From NCBI GenBank assembly GCA_028023455.1, contig JAQFVV010012968.1:1-64000 (forward strand): 64,000 nucleotides of DNA, given 5' to 3'. The notes beneath the pieces are model-generated. The model searched no databases. It worked only from the letters and a program-made list of their open reading frames with translations, and was not told the origin of the DNA. Every line of letters begins with the position of its first letter. Within the stretch, counting starts at the first letter, position 1. Source of the DNA: Epiperipatus broadwayi. Taxonomy: Eukaryota > Onychophora > Udeonychophora > Euonychophora > Peripatidae. The position numbers and the translations under genes are program-made. Shown here in pieces: positions 50,847 to 61,206 of the stretch.

Positions 50847-53827
50847 ATCAACTATTATCAATCCACTGCAGGATGAACATCTCTTCAACTTTAATCCACC
50901 TCCAATCATTAGCTTCTCTTCTCCACATCACCCCGGCACACTTTCTTATTTCATCTATCCATCTCACATGTGGTCTCTTCCTGGGTCTTCTACAATCTCT
51001 TGGAATCCAGTTTAAGATTTCAATTGTCCATCTGTTATCATCTCTTCTGGCAATATGTCCAGCCCAACTCCACTTTAATCTTTTAGTTTTTTCAATAAAA
51101 TCAGTTACACCTTATTGTTCTCTTACTAATATATTGCATTTTCGATCTCTTTTTGTTACTCCCAACATGCATCTCTCCATACTTCTTTGAGTGGTATGAA
51201 GTCTGTGTTGCTCTTCTAGTAAGTGTCCGAGTCTCAGATCCATAAGTGAAAACAGCTAAAACACATTTATTAAAAATCTTCTTTTACAAACACATAGGCA
51301 TATTTCCTTTTAGTATCAAGTTATTTCTACCAAAAGCACCCCAACCAAGTTTAATTCTATGATTAATTTCATCCATTATGTTTCCATCTGTATTAATAAT
51401 CTGACCAAGTCGTTTGTAACTGTTAACTTCTTCTAACTCACTATAAACAATATTTATTTTCATATTTTGAGAAAATCTATTAAACATTACTTTAGTCTTT
51501 TTAACATTTATCTTTAGTCCTACTTTCCTACTTTTATCTGATACCTCCTGCAACATTTCCTGTAACTCTAAAGCATTATTTGCAAAAACAATAACATCAT
51601 CTGAAAAATCTAAATGACTTTAATAATCACCATTTACTTTCACTCCTTTAGCTTCCCATTTTAATACACAAAATACTTCTTGCAGCACTGCTGTAAAAAA
51701 TTTTGGAGATATGGAATCACCCTGTCTTACACTCTTCTCAATGTTGACTTTCCCAGTATCATTTTCTAATATAATTGTTACTGTTGCATTTTTATATCAA
51801 TTAGCTTGAAAGGCTGATATTGGAATGAAATAAATATTCTTTAAAATATGACATTATCTTGGATCTATACCTTGATGATCCAATACTTTAATCACTGAAG
51901 AAAAGTTTATAAATTCAAATGCCTTTTCATAATCTACAAATCCAAAACATAATGGCAACTCATATTCATGTGTCCTTTCTATAACTTCTCTCAATCCCTG
52001 GACATGATTTCTTGTACTAAAACCACTTCTAAATCCAGCTTGTTCTCTTGGTTTGTGGAAATCCAATGTTCTCTGTAGATGAGTTGTAATTATCTTGGTG
52101 AAAATTTTGTATGTAACTGATAAAAGGCTGATAGGTCTGTAATTTCTAATATCTTCTTTATCACATTTTTTTAAATATTAATATTAATACTGCATTCTTC
52201 CAATCATCTGGTACATTTTATCATTTAGACATTTGGTATATAATGTTGCTAAAAAAATTTCTATTTTTTCACCTACTTCTTTTAATATATCAATTGTAAA
52301 TCTACCATTTCCTGGAGTCTTTTCTTTCCTCATGTATTTAATTGCATGTCTCACTTCTTCATTTAAAATTCTGGGAATTTCAGAAGATGTAATAGATATA
52401 GAAGGTATTTGTTCTTTATTACTATATAATTCTTGATAGAAGTCTTCTATCCATTTCATGATGTCATCTCTCTTTTTAGTAATATTTCCAGCTTTTTTTT
52501 CTTATTGCAGACATAAATTTCCTACCAATACCAAAATGTTGTTTTACACTCTTGAGACTTTCATTCTCTTCTACTGCTTTTTTTGATAGTTCACAGTTTT
52601 ACTTTCTTATATCATTTTCAACTCTTTTTCGCATCATTTTACAAAATTCGAGATATTCGATCCTTTTTAATTCATCATTTTTGTATATCTTCATATTCCT
52701 TGTTTTCTTCATAAATTTTCTAGTCTCAGTAGAAATGTTATTGGTCAAGTGCTGCTTTTTTCAACCAGCTTTTTTTTGTTGCAATTTTTAAAAGTGTATC
52801 AGGTGTTTTCATATTAATTTCATTCACATCTGAATCATGTTCAAAATCTACTAATACTTGAAACCTATTTGTAAGTTCTAATTTAAATTCATTAGAATGT
52901 TTCTGAAAATTAGGAATATCAACTGTAAATATTGTTATTCTTAGTAATTTTTGTCTCTCTAGTTTTGCATTAACATGTATTTCACATCTTACTAATCGAT
53001 GATTACTTCCTCTGTTAAATTTATTAAAAACATTACAATCTTGAAATATGTATTTTCTGTTAGTCAAAATATAATCCAATTCTGCTGTACCTTCATTTGG
53101 ATGCTTCCATGTCCATTTCCTTTTAATTTTTTTTGCAAAATAATAATTCATAATATAAAAGTTTTCCTGCAAACTCCACAAGTCTATGTCCTCTCTCATT
53201 TTTATTACCATAATGAAAATTACCTACAGCACTTTCATCTTTCATTTGTTTACCAATTCCAGCATTAAAGTCTTCCATAACAATTTTAAAATGTAGTTTA
53301 CTCTGATCAACAGCCTTTTGTGCATCCATATAAAAATCTTCTACTAATTTATCACTTTGAGAACTTGTTGGCGCATAAACCTAAATTATCTGCATTTGGT
53401 ATCTGCTATTAAGTTGTTTAACTAATCTCGCCACTCAGTCCAATACACCATCAATCTCCACAATGTTGTTCTTTCACTTTTTATTTATAATGAATACTAC
53501 TCCACTTGTATTTCCAATATTTGTGCCTTTATAGTAGAGTACATGTTCACTTTTTAAAACAATTGTCTCTTTATCTTTTCTTCTAACTCCACAAAGTCCA
53601 ATAATGTCCCATTTAATATAAGACAGTTTTTCTTCTAACAATTCCTTCACTTGAATGTTATCTGCAGTTGTAAGTACCTAAATAAAAAAGTCCTCATCAA
53701 ATGACAGCCTGGGACTACAATCAGGGGATTCTTAGCAGCCTCTGCCTTTGGCCACCAACTGCTGCCTTGGTTGGTGACTTTACAGTCTCCTGAGAATATG
53801 GGCCATGATTTGGTTTTGTCTGTCATA

Positions 53828-53830
<3 letters not shown>
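50847..53830 (-). mobile_element. RTE-type LINE, nearly full length, decayed
   Basis: About 3.0 kb, the usual RTE length. On the minus strand it runs from a non-coding leader (about 53830-53700), through an AP-type endonuclease and reverse transcriptase, to the 3' end ending TTGATGATC at 50847. It is the same family as 58742-61190 and more complete at its 5' end. The 5' end abuts (TA)n at 53831. Confidence 0.9.
51284..53690 (-). pseudogene. RTE endonuclease-reverse transcriptase, broken
   Basis: Minus strand, in order. About 53660-53330 is the endonuclease N-terminus in broken frames (WDIIGLCGVRRKDKE, then a GVVFIIN segment and VYAPTSSQSD). 53329-53123 and 53211-52738 hold EDFNAGIG (family GDFNARIG), ELDYILTNRKYIF and GSNHRLVRC (family SDHRLV); the change of Asp to Asn in the last motif would harm catalysis. 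52459-52184 holds the region before the RT (EKTPGNGRF). 52066-51854 holds REQAGFRSGFSTRNH and CFGFVDYEKAF with the first catalytic Asp. About 51660-51590 has an SDDV-type catalytic box. 51556-51284 holds VGLKINVKKTKVM and ELEEVNSYKRLGQIINTDG. Stops and shifts between the pieces mean it is inactive. In life it nicks DNA and copies its RNA at the nick. Confidence 0.87.
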
Positions 53831-53873
<43 letters not shown>

Positions 53874-53949
53874 TGCTTGTATAAATATAAATATTTTCCT
53901 ATATATATATATATATATATATAGGAAAATATTTATCATTTATACAAGC
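53831..53949. repeat. (TA)n tracts with a hairpin
   Basis: GCTTGTATAAATATAAATATTTTCC (53875 on) returns reversed as GGAAAATATTTATCATTTATACAAGC after a TA loop. Confidence 0.9.
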
Positions 53950-54614
53950 ATTCATTCTGCCTTATCAGGCAACTGAGAAGAAAGTCTATGGTGTTTTTAG
54001 ATCTTAAATGTAGAGGTAAAAATCCAATAACCTTGTCACACTGGCTAATGCATGTTGGTGAGCAGCCCATCCATGTGTATATACTAGATGAATAATCACA
54101 TAGTAATAACAGCTGTAATGATAATAACGTATGGAGTGGACATTAAGAATTTTCCTTGCTCAGTTCTTTTAAGGCCTCCAAGAGGAATCAAATTCTTTCC
54201 TTTCAATTAATAGGATGGCAATAAATTTGTAACCTCCTGAGTGTGACAATGTTTTGCATTAAATCAAATCTTAATGATTAGTCAAAGTAGATTATAGTTT
54301 ATTAATTGATATTGTGAAATTGGTAAATATTTAAGTGTCTCTGTTGGGTGATATATATTAAAATTTGTCTATTTAGAAATTCCTTTGTAGATTCATTAAA
54401 CCACCTAACTACTCACAAACATTATATTGGAAAATATGTAGAGATTCTAACCAGTAAATAAATTTAAGTATATTTATTATCTCCTTTAAGTTTGCCAGTT
54501 TTCTGTTTGATCACAACCCCATAAGTTAATAATTGTTGAAATCTACTGAAAAATGCTATAATACATCATAATGACAATTCTAGAGATATTCAGGTATAGA
54601 TTTATGGATAATTA

Positions 54615-54617
<3 letters not shown>
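53950..54617. other. AT-rich DNA, no gene seen
   Basis: No convincing frame or repeat. Confidence 0.5.
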
Positions 54618-54647
<30 letters not shown>

Positions 54648-54867
54648 TATATATATAAATTGCTAATGTTAATATTTAGAATTCATGGGAGTTTGATTGA
54701 TTATATTTTTTTCCATTGTGTTTTTTGACTTTAGTGGCAGTTGGAGAAGGTTAATGAATTAACTGAAAGTATTTCTGCAGATTGAAAAACTGCATATAAT
54801 AGTTAATTACCATTATATTTATTATTTTCATTGAAATTACACTAGTTTTTTTAATTAACAGACATTT

Positions 54868-54900
<33 letters not shown>

Positions 54901-54902
54901 AA
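54618..54902. repeat. Right-arm half of the 23.3 kb foldback between TA tracts
   Basis: TA tract at 54618-54658, then a copy of 23605-23820: GGCAGTTGGAGAAGGTTAATG, AGTATTTCTGCAGATTGAA, and the end TTTTTTAATTAACAGACATTTTAT, then (TA)n(TG)n to 54902. Confidence 0.8.
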
Positions 54903-54912
54903 TATTATTGTA

Positions 54913-55142
54913 TAAGATATTTTTATAGAAAAAGTAATAGATAAAAGAGAATGTATATGAAAATAGAATGACCAACTAAATACAATTAGAGAATAGTTCC
55001 TGAAGAATAGTTACAAGATGTAAAATATCATATAGAAGGAGATTTTTGTAGAAAAATAATAAGATAAAGGAGAATGTATATGAAAATAAAATGATTGATT
55101 AAATACAATTAGGGAATAATTCCTAAAGAATAGTTACAAGAA
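54913..55142. repeat. Two-copy tandem repeat, about 123-bp period
   Basis: GAGAATGTATATGAAAATA at 54947 and 55070, each followed by TTAAATACAATTAG-type and GAATAGTTACAAGA sequence. Confidence 0.85.
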
Positions 55143-55331
55143 ATTTTTTTTTAAATGGGCATAGGTATTAATGTAAAAATTGATTATATAATTAAGGCAG
55201 AATATAAAGATATAAATAAGTAGATATTTGTTTGAAAATATTTTTATGAGAAAAGTCAGATATTATAGAGATAATAGACTGAATTAAAAGATGGAATACC
55301 ATAATTTCAGAAATGTGGATGATTGGGGATA

Positions 55332-55420
55332 TATATATATATATTGTAACGATATATAAATATGTCGTTACAATATATATATACTGCGTTTGGATCGTTA
55401 TAATATATATATATTGAAAC
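55332..55420. repeat. Short TA-rich palindrome
   Basis: TATATATTGTAACGATATA / TATGTCGTTACAATATATATA, then a GGATCGTTATAATATATA echo. Confidence 0.85.
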
Positions 55421-55490
55421 AGTTCAATTTGTTTGCAATTATAATCATTTGTATTTATATTAAATTTATTAAGTGTTAGCAGATGATCTA

Positions 55491-55712
55491 ATAATAACGT
55501 GAAAGGCTAAAACCTTTGACAGAAGCTCCTTAAACTGCTTATGTAACAGCCAGTCAGATGTAATAATGATTGCACTGGAACTCTCAATTCTGGCTTGTGT
55601 TCTTGAATTGAGAGTTCCATGTGCAGTCTTTATTACATCTGATTGGCTGTCACATAAGCATTTTAAGGCACTTATCTTGAAGGTTTTAGCCTTTCATGTT
55701 ACTATTAATCAT
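55491..55712. repeat. Palindromic element (about 220 bp, almost no loop)
   Basis: Arms about 55496-55600 and 55606-55708: GTGAAAGGCTAAAACCTT ... GATGTAATAA ... GGAACTCTCAATTC against GAATTGAGAGTTCC ... TTATTACATC ... AAGGTTTTAGCCTTTCAT. The arms differ at a few places. The 60-residue frame at 55566-55748 is a read-through of the right arm. Confidence 0.92.
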
Positions 55713-56099
55713 TTATATTATAAAGCTGAATTGTTACTAAATTATTAAAACCAGCTTAATAAAATAGTCAATAATATGGTAACAAATGCATATCTACAAA
55801 CAACAAAGATTATACAAAGTATAAAATTATCATATAAAGCCTTTTTTGGCAAATTATGTTTTTTGCCCTTTTCAATATCTCCAGATACCATGATTTAAAG
55901 TACATACAGTGACATCTATATCAATACATGAAAGAAGACAGACAAACAAATGAATATCTGACATGATGTATTATGTAATATTTATGTAATCATATTATGA
56001 AATTAACCTATTATACCAATTGAATGGATATATAGCCATATATATTAATTAATTATCCATTCTTTATCCATTAATCACTTATTATTGAACTTAATGGAT
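55713..56099. other. AT-rich DNA, no gene seen
   Basis: No convincing frame or repeat. Confidence 0.5.
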
Positions 56100-57118
56100 G
56101 GTTTGTATATATTCATACAATTTTCTTTCTTATACATAATATAGTTTGTTTCATATATTTTACATCTATTAACAATTTTAATATAATCTAAAATGCTTAT
56201 ATTATCAATACAATTTATTTTATGTCCTTACTGTAAATAATGAATGTATAATGCAGATCTAACATCATTGGATTCTTGAGCTCTTTCTCTTTTATCTGGC
56301 CATAGTAAACCAATATTTCAAAAATTACATCTAATTTTATAAACTATTTTTTTCTTGTATTTTACTTCATCTTTTATCCTATAATTAATTATCAATTTAT
56401 CTAAATTTTTGCTATTAGTCCATCCCACAATAATGTTTTATCTATATCATTTTTAATTTTTTTTTATTTAATATATTATATACATTAGGCAAATATGAAA
56501 TTTTTATCCATTTCTTTTGTTTATTAGTCTTACATATGTTATTATCAGTGCTATTTATGTTATTTTATGAAAATATATTGTCAATGCTCTGCACTGTGTA
56601 TCCATAGTCTATATATACCTGTTTGAATTTATTCTTCCGTAATGTAGCAATATTTCTATCTGTATTAAATCTATCATTCTTATATTTAAAATTGTTTATT
56701 ACACTCATGTTTTGTATCCATGGTGTTTTGAATCTATTGAAATAATTTTTCTTAATTAATCATCTTTAGTAAAGAGCTTAAGTATAATATCATTATTTTG
56801 ATTTAAGCTAATTTCAATATCTAAATAATTTATTTTATTATCAATTTCTTTCATAGTAAATCTTATGTTATCAACATTATTATTAAATTGTTTATATAAT
56901 TTATATATTGCCCTCTTATTAGAAATTATCAAACTATCATCTACATATCTAAAATAATGTAGTACTTCTTTTTTAATTATACTACCTTTTATAATATTGA
57001 TTTCCATACCATTAATAAACATAGATGCCGTAAGCTCATTAATCACACATTCCATTACTTATCCCTTAGTTATACCCCAATATTCATTATTATATTTAAA
57101 ATATACACTATTATTTAT
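56100..57118 (-). pseudogene. Penelope-like element: reverse transcriptase C-half and GIY-YIG trace
   Basis: The longest frame is 57055-56756 (99 residues). It holds NELTASMFINGMEI, then LHYFRYVDDSLIISN with the catalytic YVDD, then IDNKINYLDIEIS, the order seen in Penelope-like (PLE) reverse transcriptases. Just upstream (57118-57056) a stop splits FKYNNEYWGITKG from the rest; this is the PLE block equivalent to 'GxxMGSPLSP'. Downstream, in other frames, 56755-56560 holds TPWIQNMSVINNF and a DYGYTVQSI segment like the PLE linker. About 56400-56230 holds KKIVYKIRCNF, then IGLLWPDKRERAQES and VRSALYIHYL, which line up with the GIY-YIG endonuclease pattern (VYKI.C..C...YIG.T.R..R) in decayed form. 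The N-terminal half of the RT is missing: at 57119 the sequence changes abruptly to the hammerhead-bearing repeat in the other orientation. Inactive. Confidence 0.78.
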
Positions 57119-57357
57119 TAGGTTCAATGCTTTCAGATCCAAGACTCCTCACTGATGAAGGACTCACACCAGAAACTAGTCTATGGATATTGGATGAATA
57201 GGCACTAGCTGGTGATTTTATGCACAAGCCTTCTGGCATCCATTGATTACTCTGGCTTACACTGAGTGGCAATACATATAGAGAGTTTTGCCTGATTTAA
57301 TAACAGTTATAAGAAAGCATTAGAAATTGTGATCATGTGATGTTTATTGGCTTAAAA
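57119..57357 (+). repeat. Hammerhead-bearing repeat, copy at 57 kb
   Basis: Same family as 39330-39550 and the inverted pair at 38832-39145. Contains CTGATGA, GAAACTAGTC, TTTTATGCACAAGCCTTCTG, ACACTGAGTGGCAATACATA and ends GATGTTTATTGGCTTAAAA. It directly joins the Penelope-like remnant, whose elements are known to carry hammerheads in their terminal repeats. Confidence 0.87.
57137..57195 (+). ncRNA. Hammerhead-ribozyme-like motif, core boxes intact
   Basis: Core boxes CTGATGA (57152-57158) and GAAAC (57172-57176), then TA and GTC (57179-57181) where self-cleavage would fall, the minimal stem III form known from Penelope-like elements. Outer stem I: ATCCAA (57137-57142) with TTGGAT (57190-57195), six pairs. 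Weak points: the inner part of stem I has mismatches and stem II (AGGACTCACACCA) is down to about two pairs, so activity is doubtful. Confidence 0.7.
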
Positions 57358-58217
57358 TGTAAATATTAACTAATATTTTACATGTATATATTTGCACATA
57401 TAATCTAGGATTTAATCATGATAAATATGTCTGGCATATACATACTGGCAAAATACACAAAGACACATTCCAGGATATACCTACAGCTTATTTAGGATTC
57501 ATCTTTCACTTCAGTTACATGACTATGTGAAGGCAAATAGAAGGTAAACTAATTCAAATTACAGAACACACCATATCTTCCCTCTCAAAGCATATCTTTC
57601 TTTATATTTGAAAGTATCACTTATAAACATACTAATTATTACAAAAATTACTCATTATACACCTATTATAGTTTCACAAAATCCTTTACATCAAAGATTT
57701 ATTTATTATATAGAAAACTCTATGGGGAAAAATAGTGGCCACTCACTAAGGCAAATGCAATATTATGCCAATCTAAATAGAAAAGGACTACACTCTATTC
57801 ATGTCTATCCGTGTTTTAGAATACAGACAACTATTAATATTATATCATTTACGATAAGAATATTCCCATATTTAAAATTCATTCTTAAAATAAAGCTTGC
57901 AGACACACCTCCTTCATACACAAAATTATTGAATACAATCTTAGAACCCATTGAATCAATATCTAACTCTATAATAACTTTCCCACAAGACAAATGGAAC
58001 TATTGAAAAACATATGTACTTTTGTGCATTGATACAAATTATAACCTTGACTCACCAATGCTTGGTATTAATAATAAGCAACTAATAAATAGAATTAAAT
58101 ATTGGACATTTGAGTGCAATTTTTTGATTTTCTATTCAAAATAAATATGGTTATTACCAGCTTTATACTTCATGAGATATAAAATAAAGCATCTTTAACA
58201 TTGAGTCTATATGTGAG
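57358..58217. other. Unassigned stretch between two elements
   Basis: One plus-strand frame at 57608-58006 (132 residues, TTG start) includes HSLRQMQYYANLNRKGLHSIH. I cannot match it to a family, and the minus strand is also open for 62 residues in it. It may be more retroelement debris. Confidence 0.4.
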
Positions 58218-58532
58218 TTGAATAACAGAACAGAAAAGAACCAAAACATGGATTGTTTGAGGATAGTAGCCTACAATACACTCAATAATATATTATGTAA
58301 ATTTATCAGAAAAAAGAATGCTACTCTGCATTCAATTATTGAATCTTTACCAAAGGCCTATGTAGCAGAAATAAGAAATAGAACATTTTTACTATATATA
58401 TTATGGTGCACAAGGTACAATTTTGTTAACAATATTAATAGAAGAAGAGATCTTAATAAAAACAAATTAGAGACAATAAAACAAAGAGATAAGATAATGG
58501 TCACATCAGACATTTTTACAACAACTAGATAA
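58218..58532 (+). pseudogene. Unrecognised basic ORF, possible LINE C-terminus
   Basis: Open for 104 residues (TTG start; the first ATG is about ten codons in). The sequence reads as real protein: LRIVAYNTLNNILCKFIRKK, then SLPKAYVAEIRNRTFLLYIL, then WCTRYNFVNNINRRRD and a Lys/Arg-rich end. It is followed by T-runs and, at about 58698, AATAAAATAAAAG, which could be a retroelement 3' end. I do not recognise the family. It may be the C-terminus of a LINE or other retroelement whose rest is lost in 57.4-58.2 kb. Confidence 0.35.
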
Positions 58533-58745
58533 CTTGTACATCAGTGTTCTAACCTTTGATGAGATATATTTTTTGTTTTTTTTTTATTGTAAATATTATA
58601 ATTAACTTTATACTGTTGAAAAATCCTCATTGTAGCATTCTTGCATTAACTTTGTATTTTTTTTTTTTTGTTTTTCCCAATATAAATACTGATCAGAATA
58701 AAATAAAAGTCTATATTTAAGTGAATTTTCCTATATCATATATCA

Positions 58746-58982
58746 TCAACAACCATTATCAATCCACTGCAGGATGAAGGTCTCTCCAAGTTTAATCCAT
58801 CTTCTCCAATCTTTAGCTTCTCTTCTCCACAACACCCCTGCACATTTTCTTATTTCATCCATCCATCTCACATGTGGTCTCTTTCTGGGTCTTTTACAAT
58901 CTCTTGGAATCCAGTTTAAAATTTCAATTGTCCATCTATTATCATCTCTTCTAGCAATATGTCCAGCCCAACTCCATTTCAA
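58746..58982 (-). pseudogene. RTE ORF2 C-terminal end
   Basis: 78 residues from 58982: KWSWAGHIARRDDNRWTIEI, then RPRKRPHVRWMDEIRK and a Trp-rich WRREAKDWRRW. This 'GHIARRxDxRW ... GRPxxRWxDxI' block is the typical C-terminus of RTE-type LINE proteins found in many animal genomes. It continues the reverse transcriptase at 60071-59091, from which it is separated by frame damage near 58985-59090. Confidence 0.88.
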
Positions 58983-59090
58983 TCTTTTAATTTGTTCAAT
59001 AAGGTCAGTAACACCTGTTTGTTGTCTTACCCATACATTGCGTTTTCAATCTCTTCTTGTTACTCCCAACATACATCTCTCCATACTCCT

Positions 59091-60071
59091 TTAAGTGGTC
59101 TGAAGTCTCTGTATTGCTCTTCTATTAAGTGTCCAAGTCTCAGATCCATAAGTAAGAACTGGTAAAACACATTTGTTAAAAACCATCCTTTTCAAACACA
59201 TAGGCATATTTCCTTTTAGTATCAAGTTATTTCTACCAAAAGCACTCCAACCAAGTTTAATTCTATGATTAATTTCCTCCATTATGTTTCCATCTGTATT
59301 AATAATCTGACCAAGGTATTTGTAACTGTTAACTTCTTCTAATTCTTCATAATCAATCTTTATTTTCATATTTTGAGCAAATTGATTAAACATTACTTTA
59401 GTCTTTTTAACATTTATCTTTAGTCCTACTTTTCTACTTTCATCTGCTAACTCCTGCAACATTTCCTGCAGGTCTGAAGCATTATTTGCAAAAATACCTA
59501 CATCATCTGTGGAATCTAAATGACTTAAATACTCTCCATTTACTTTCACTCCTTTAGTTTCCCATTTTAATCCACAAAATACTTCTTGCAGCACTGCTGT
59601 AAAGAGTTTTGGAAATATGGAGTCACCTTGTCTTACACCTTTCTCAATGTTGATTTTTCCAATATCATTATGTAATCTAATTGTTGCTGTTGCATTTTTA
59701 TAAATATTCTTTAAAATATGACAATATCCTGGATCTATACCTTGATGATCCAGTGCTTTAATCACTGAAGAAATGTGTATAGAATCGAATGCCTTTTCAT
59801 AATCTACAAATCCAAAACATAATGACAACTCATATTCATTTGTCCTTTCTATGACTTCTCTCAATACCTCGATATGATCTATTGTACTAAAACCACTTTT
59901 AAATCCAGCTTGTTCTCTTGGTTGGTGGAAATCCAAAGTTCTCTGTATACGAGTTGTAATTATCTTGGTAAAAAAATTTATATAAAACTGATAAAAGCTG
60001 ATAAGTCTGTAATTTCTAATATCTTCTTTATCACCTGTTTTAAAAATTAATATTATTACTGGTTCTTCCAA
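59091..60071 (-). pseudogene. RTE reverse transcriptase, long open part
   Basis: 326 residues from 60071. Blocks in order: LIFKTGDKEDIRNYRLIS, then QPREQAGFKSGFSTIDH, CFGFVDYEKAFDSI (first catalytic Asp), EKGVRQGDSIFPKLFTAVL, then LSHLDSTDDVGIFANN, the catalytic box with both Asp kept but the usual FADD altered to STDD. Then VGLKINVKKTKVMFNQ, the thumb region ELEEVNSYKYLGQI and YGSETWTLNRRAI. Family assignment to RTE is firm. The frame is open but joins neither the endonuclease upstream (61150-60467) nor the C-terminus downstream without shifts, so the copy is inactive. Plus-strand frames across it are shadows. Confidence 0.92.
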
Positions 60072-60466
60072 TCTTCTGGTACATCTTTATCATTTAGACA
60101 TTTGGTATATAACTTTGCTAAAATTGTTTCTATTTCTTCACCTGCTTCTTTTAATATATCAATTATAATTCCATCATTTCCTGGAGGCTTTCATTTCTAC
60201 ATACACTTAATTGCATGTCTCTCTTCTTCATTTAAAATTTTGGGCAATTCAGAAGATGAAATAGATATAGGAGGTACTTGTTCTTTATTACTATATAATT
60301 CTTGATAAAAATCTTCTACCAATTTCATGATGTCATCTCTCTTTTTAGTAATAATTCCATCTTTTTTTCTTATTGCAGATTTAAATTTCCTACCAATACC
60401 AAAATGTTGTTTAACATTTTTGAGGTTTTTATTTTCTTCTACAGCTTTCCTTGCTATTTCACAGTT

Positions 60467-61150
60467 TTACTTTCTTATATCATTTTCAACTCTTTTCCAT
60501 ACCATTTTACAAAATTCGAGATATTCAATTCTTTTTAATACATCACTTTTGTATATCTTCATATTCCTTCTTTTCTTCATAAATTCTCTAGTCTCAGTAG
60601 AAATTTTATTAGTCAATTGCTGCTTTTTTCTACCAGCTATGTTTGTTGCAGTTTTTAAAAGTGTATCAGTTATTTTCATATTAATTTCATTCAAATCTGT
60701 ATCATGTTCAAAATCTCCTAACACTTGAAACCTATTCGTAAGTTCTAATTTAAATTCATTAGAATGTTTCTGAAGATTAGGAATATCAATTGTAAATATT
60801 GTTTTTCTCAATAATTTTTGTCTTTCTAGTTTTACATTAACACGTAACTTACACCTTACTAATCGATGATCACTTCCTGTGTTAAATTTATTAAGAACAT
60901 TACAATCTTGAAATATGTATTTTCTGTTAGTCAAAATATAATCCAATTCTGCTGTATCTTCATTTGGATGTTTCCATGTCCATTTCCTTTTAACATTTTT
61001 CTCAAAAAATGAATTCATAATATAAAGTTTTTCTTTTTCTGCAAACTCCACAAGTCTATGTCCTCTCTCATTTCTATTACCATAACCAAAATTACCTACA
61101 GCAATTTTATTTTTCATTTGTCTACCAATTCTAGCATTAAAGTCTCCCAT
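60467..61150 (-). pseudogene. RTE AP-type endonuclease, C-terminal half
   Basis: 227 residues from 61150: MGDFNARIGRQM (the conserved GDFN), GNRNERGHRLVEFA, KWTWKHPNEDTAELDYILTN, and GSDHRLVRCKL with the SDH motif that binds the scissile phosphate. Both key motifs are intact, unlike the 53 kb copy. The N-terminal catalytic Glu region is lost by truncation at 61190. After residue 150 comes the linker toward the reverse transcriptase. Confidence 0.9.
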
Positions 61151-61206
61151 AACAATTTTAAAATGTTGTTTACTCTGATTAAACTATATCATATATATAT
61201 ATATAT

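Larger units (their letters stand above)
58742..61190 (-). mobile_element. RTE-type LINE, 5'-truncated, second copy
   Basis: Minus-strand copy of the 50.8-53.8 kb family, about 2.45 kb. It starts within the endonuclease (61190, next to a TA tract) and ends with TTGTTGATGATATATGATA at 58742, a GATGAT-type tail. Frames are longer here, so it is the younger or less damaged copy. Confidence 0.92.

Noticed and set aside
52552-53268. Plus-strand frames across the RTE copies (also 58774-59094, 60102-60728)
   Set aside because: Antisense shadows of the endonuclease and reverse transcriptase; rich in Ser, Phe and Leu as expected from complements.
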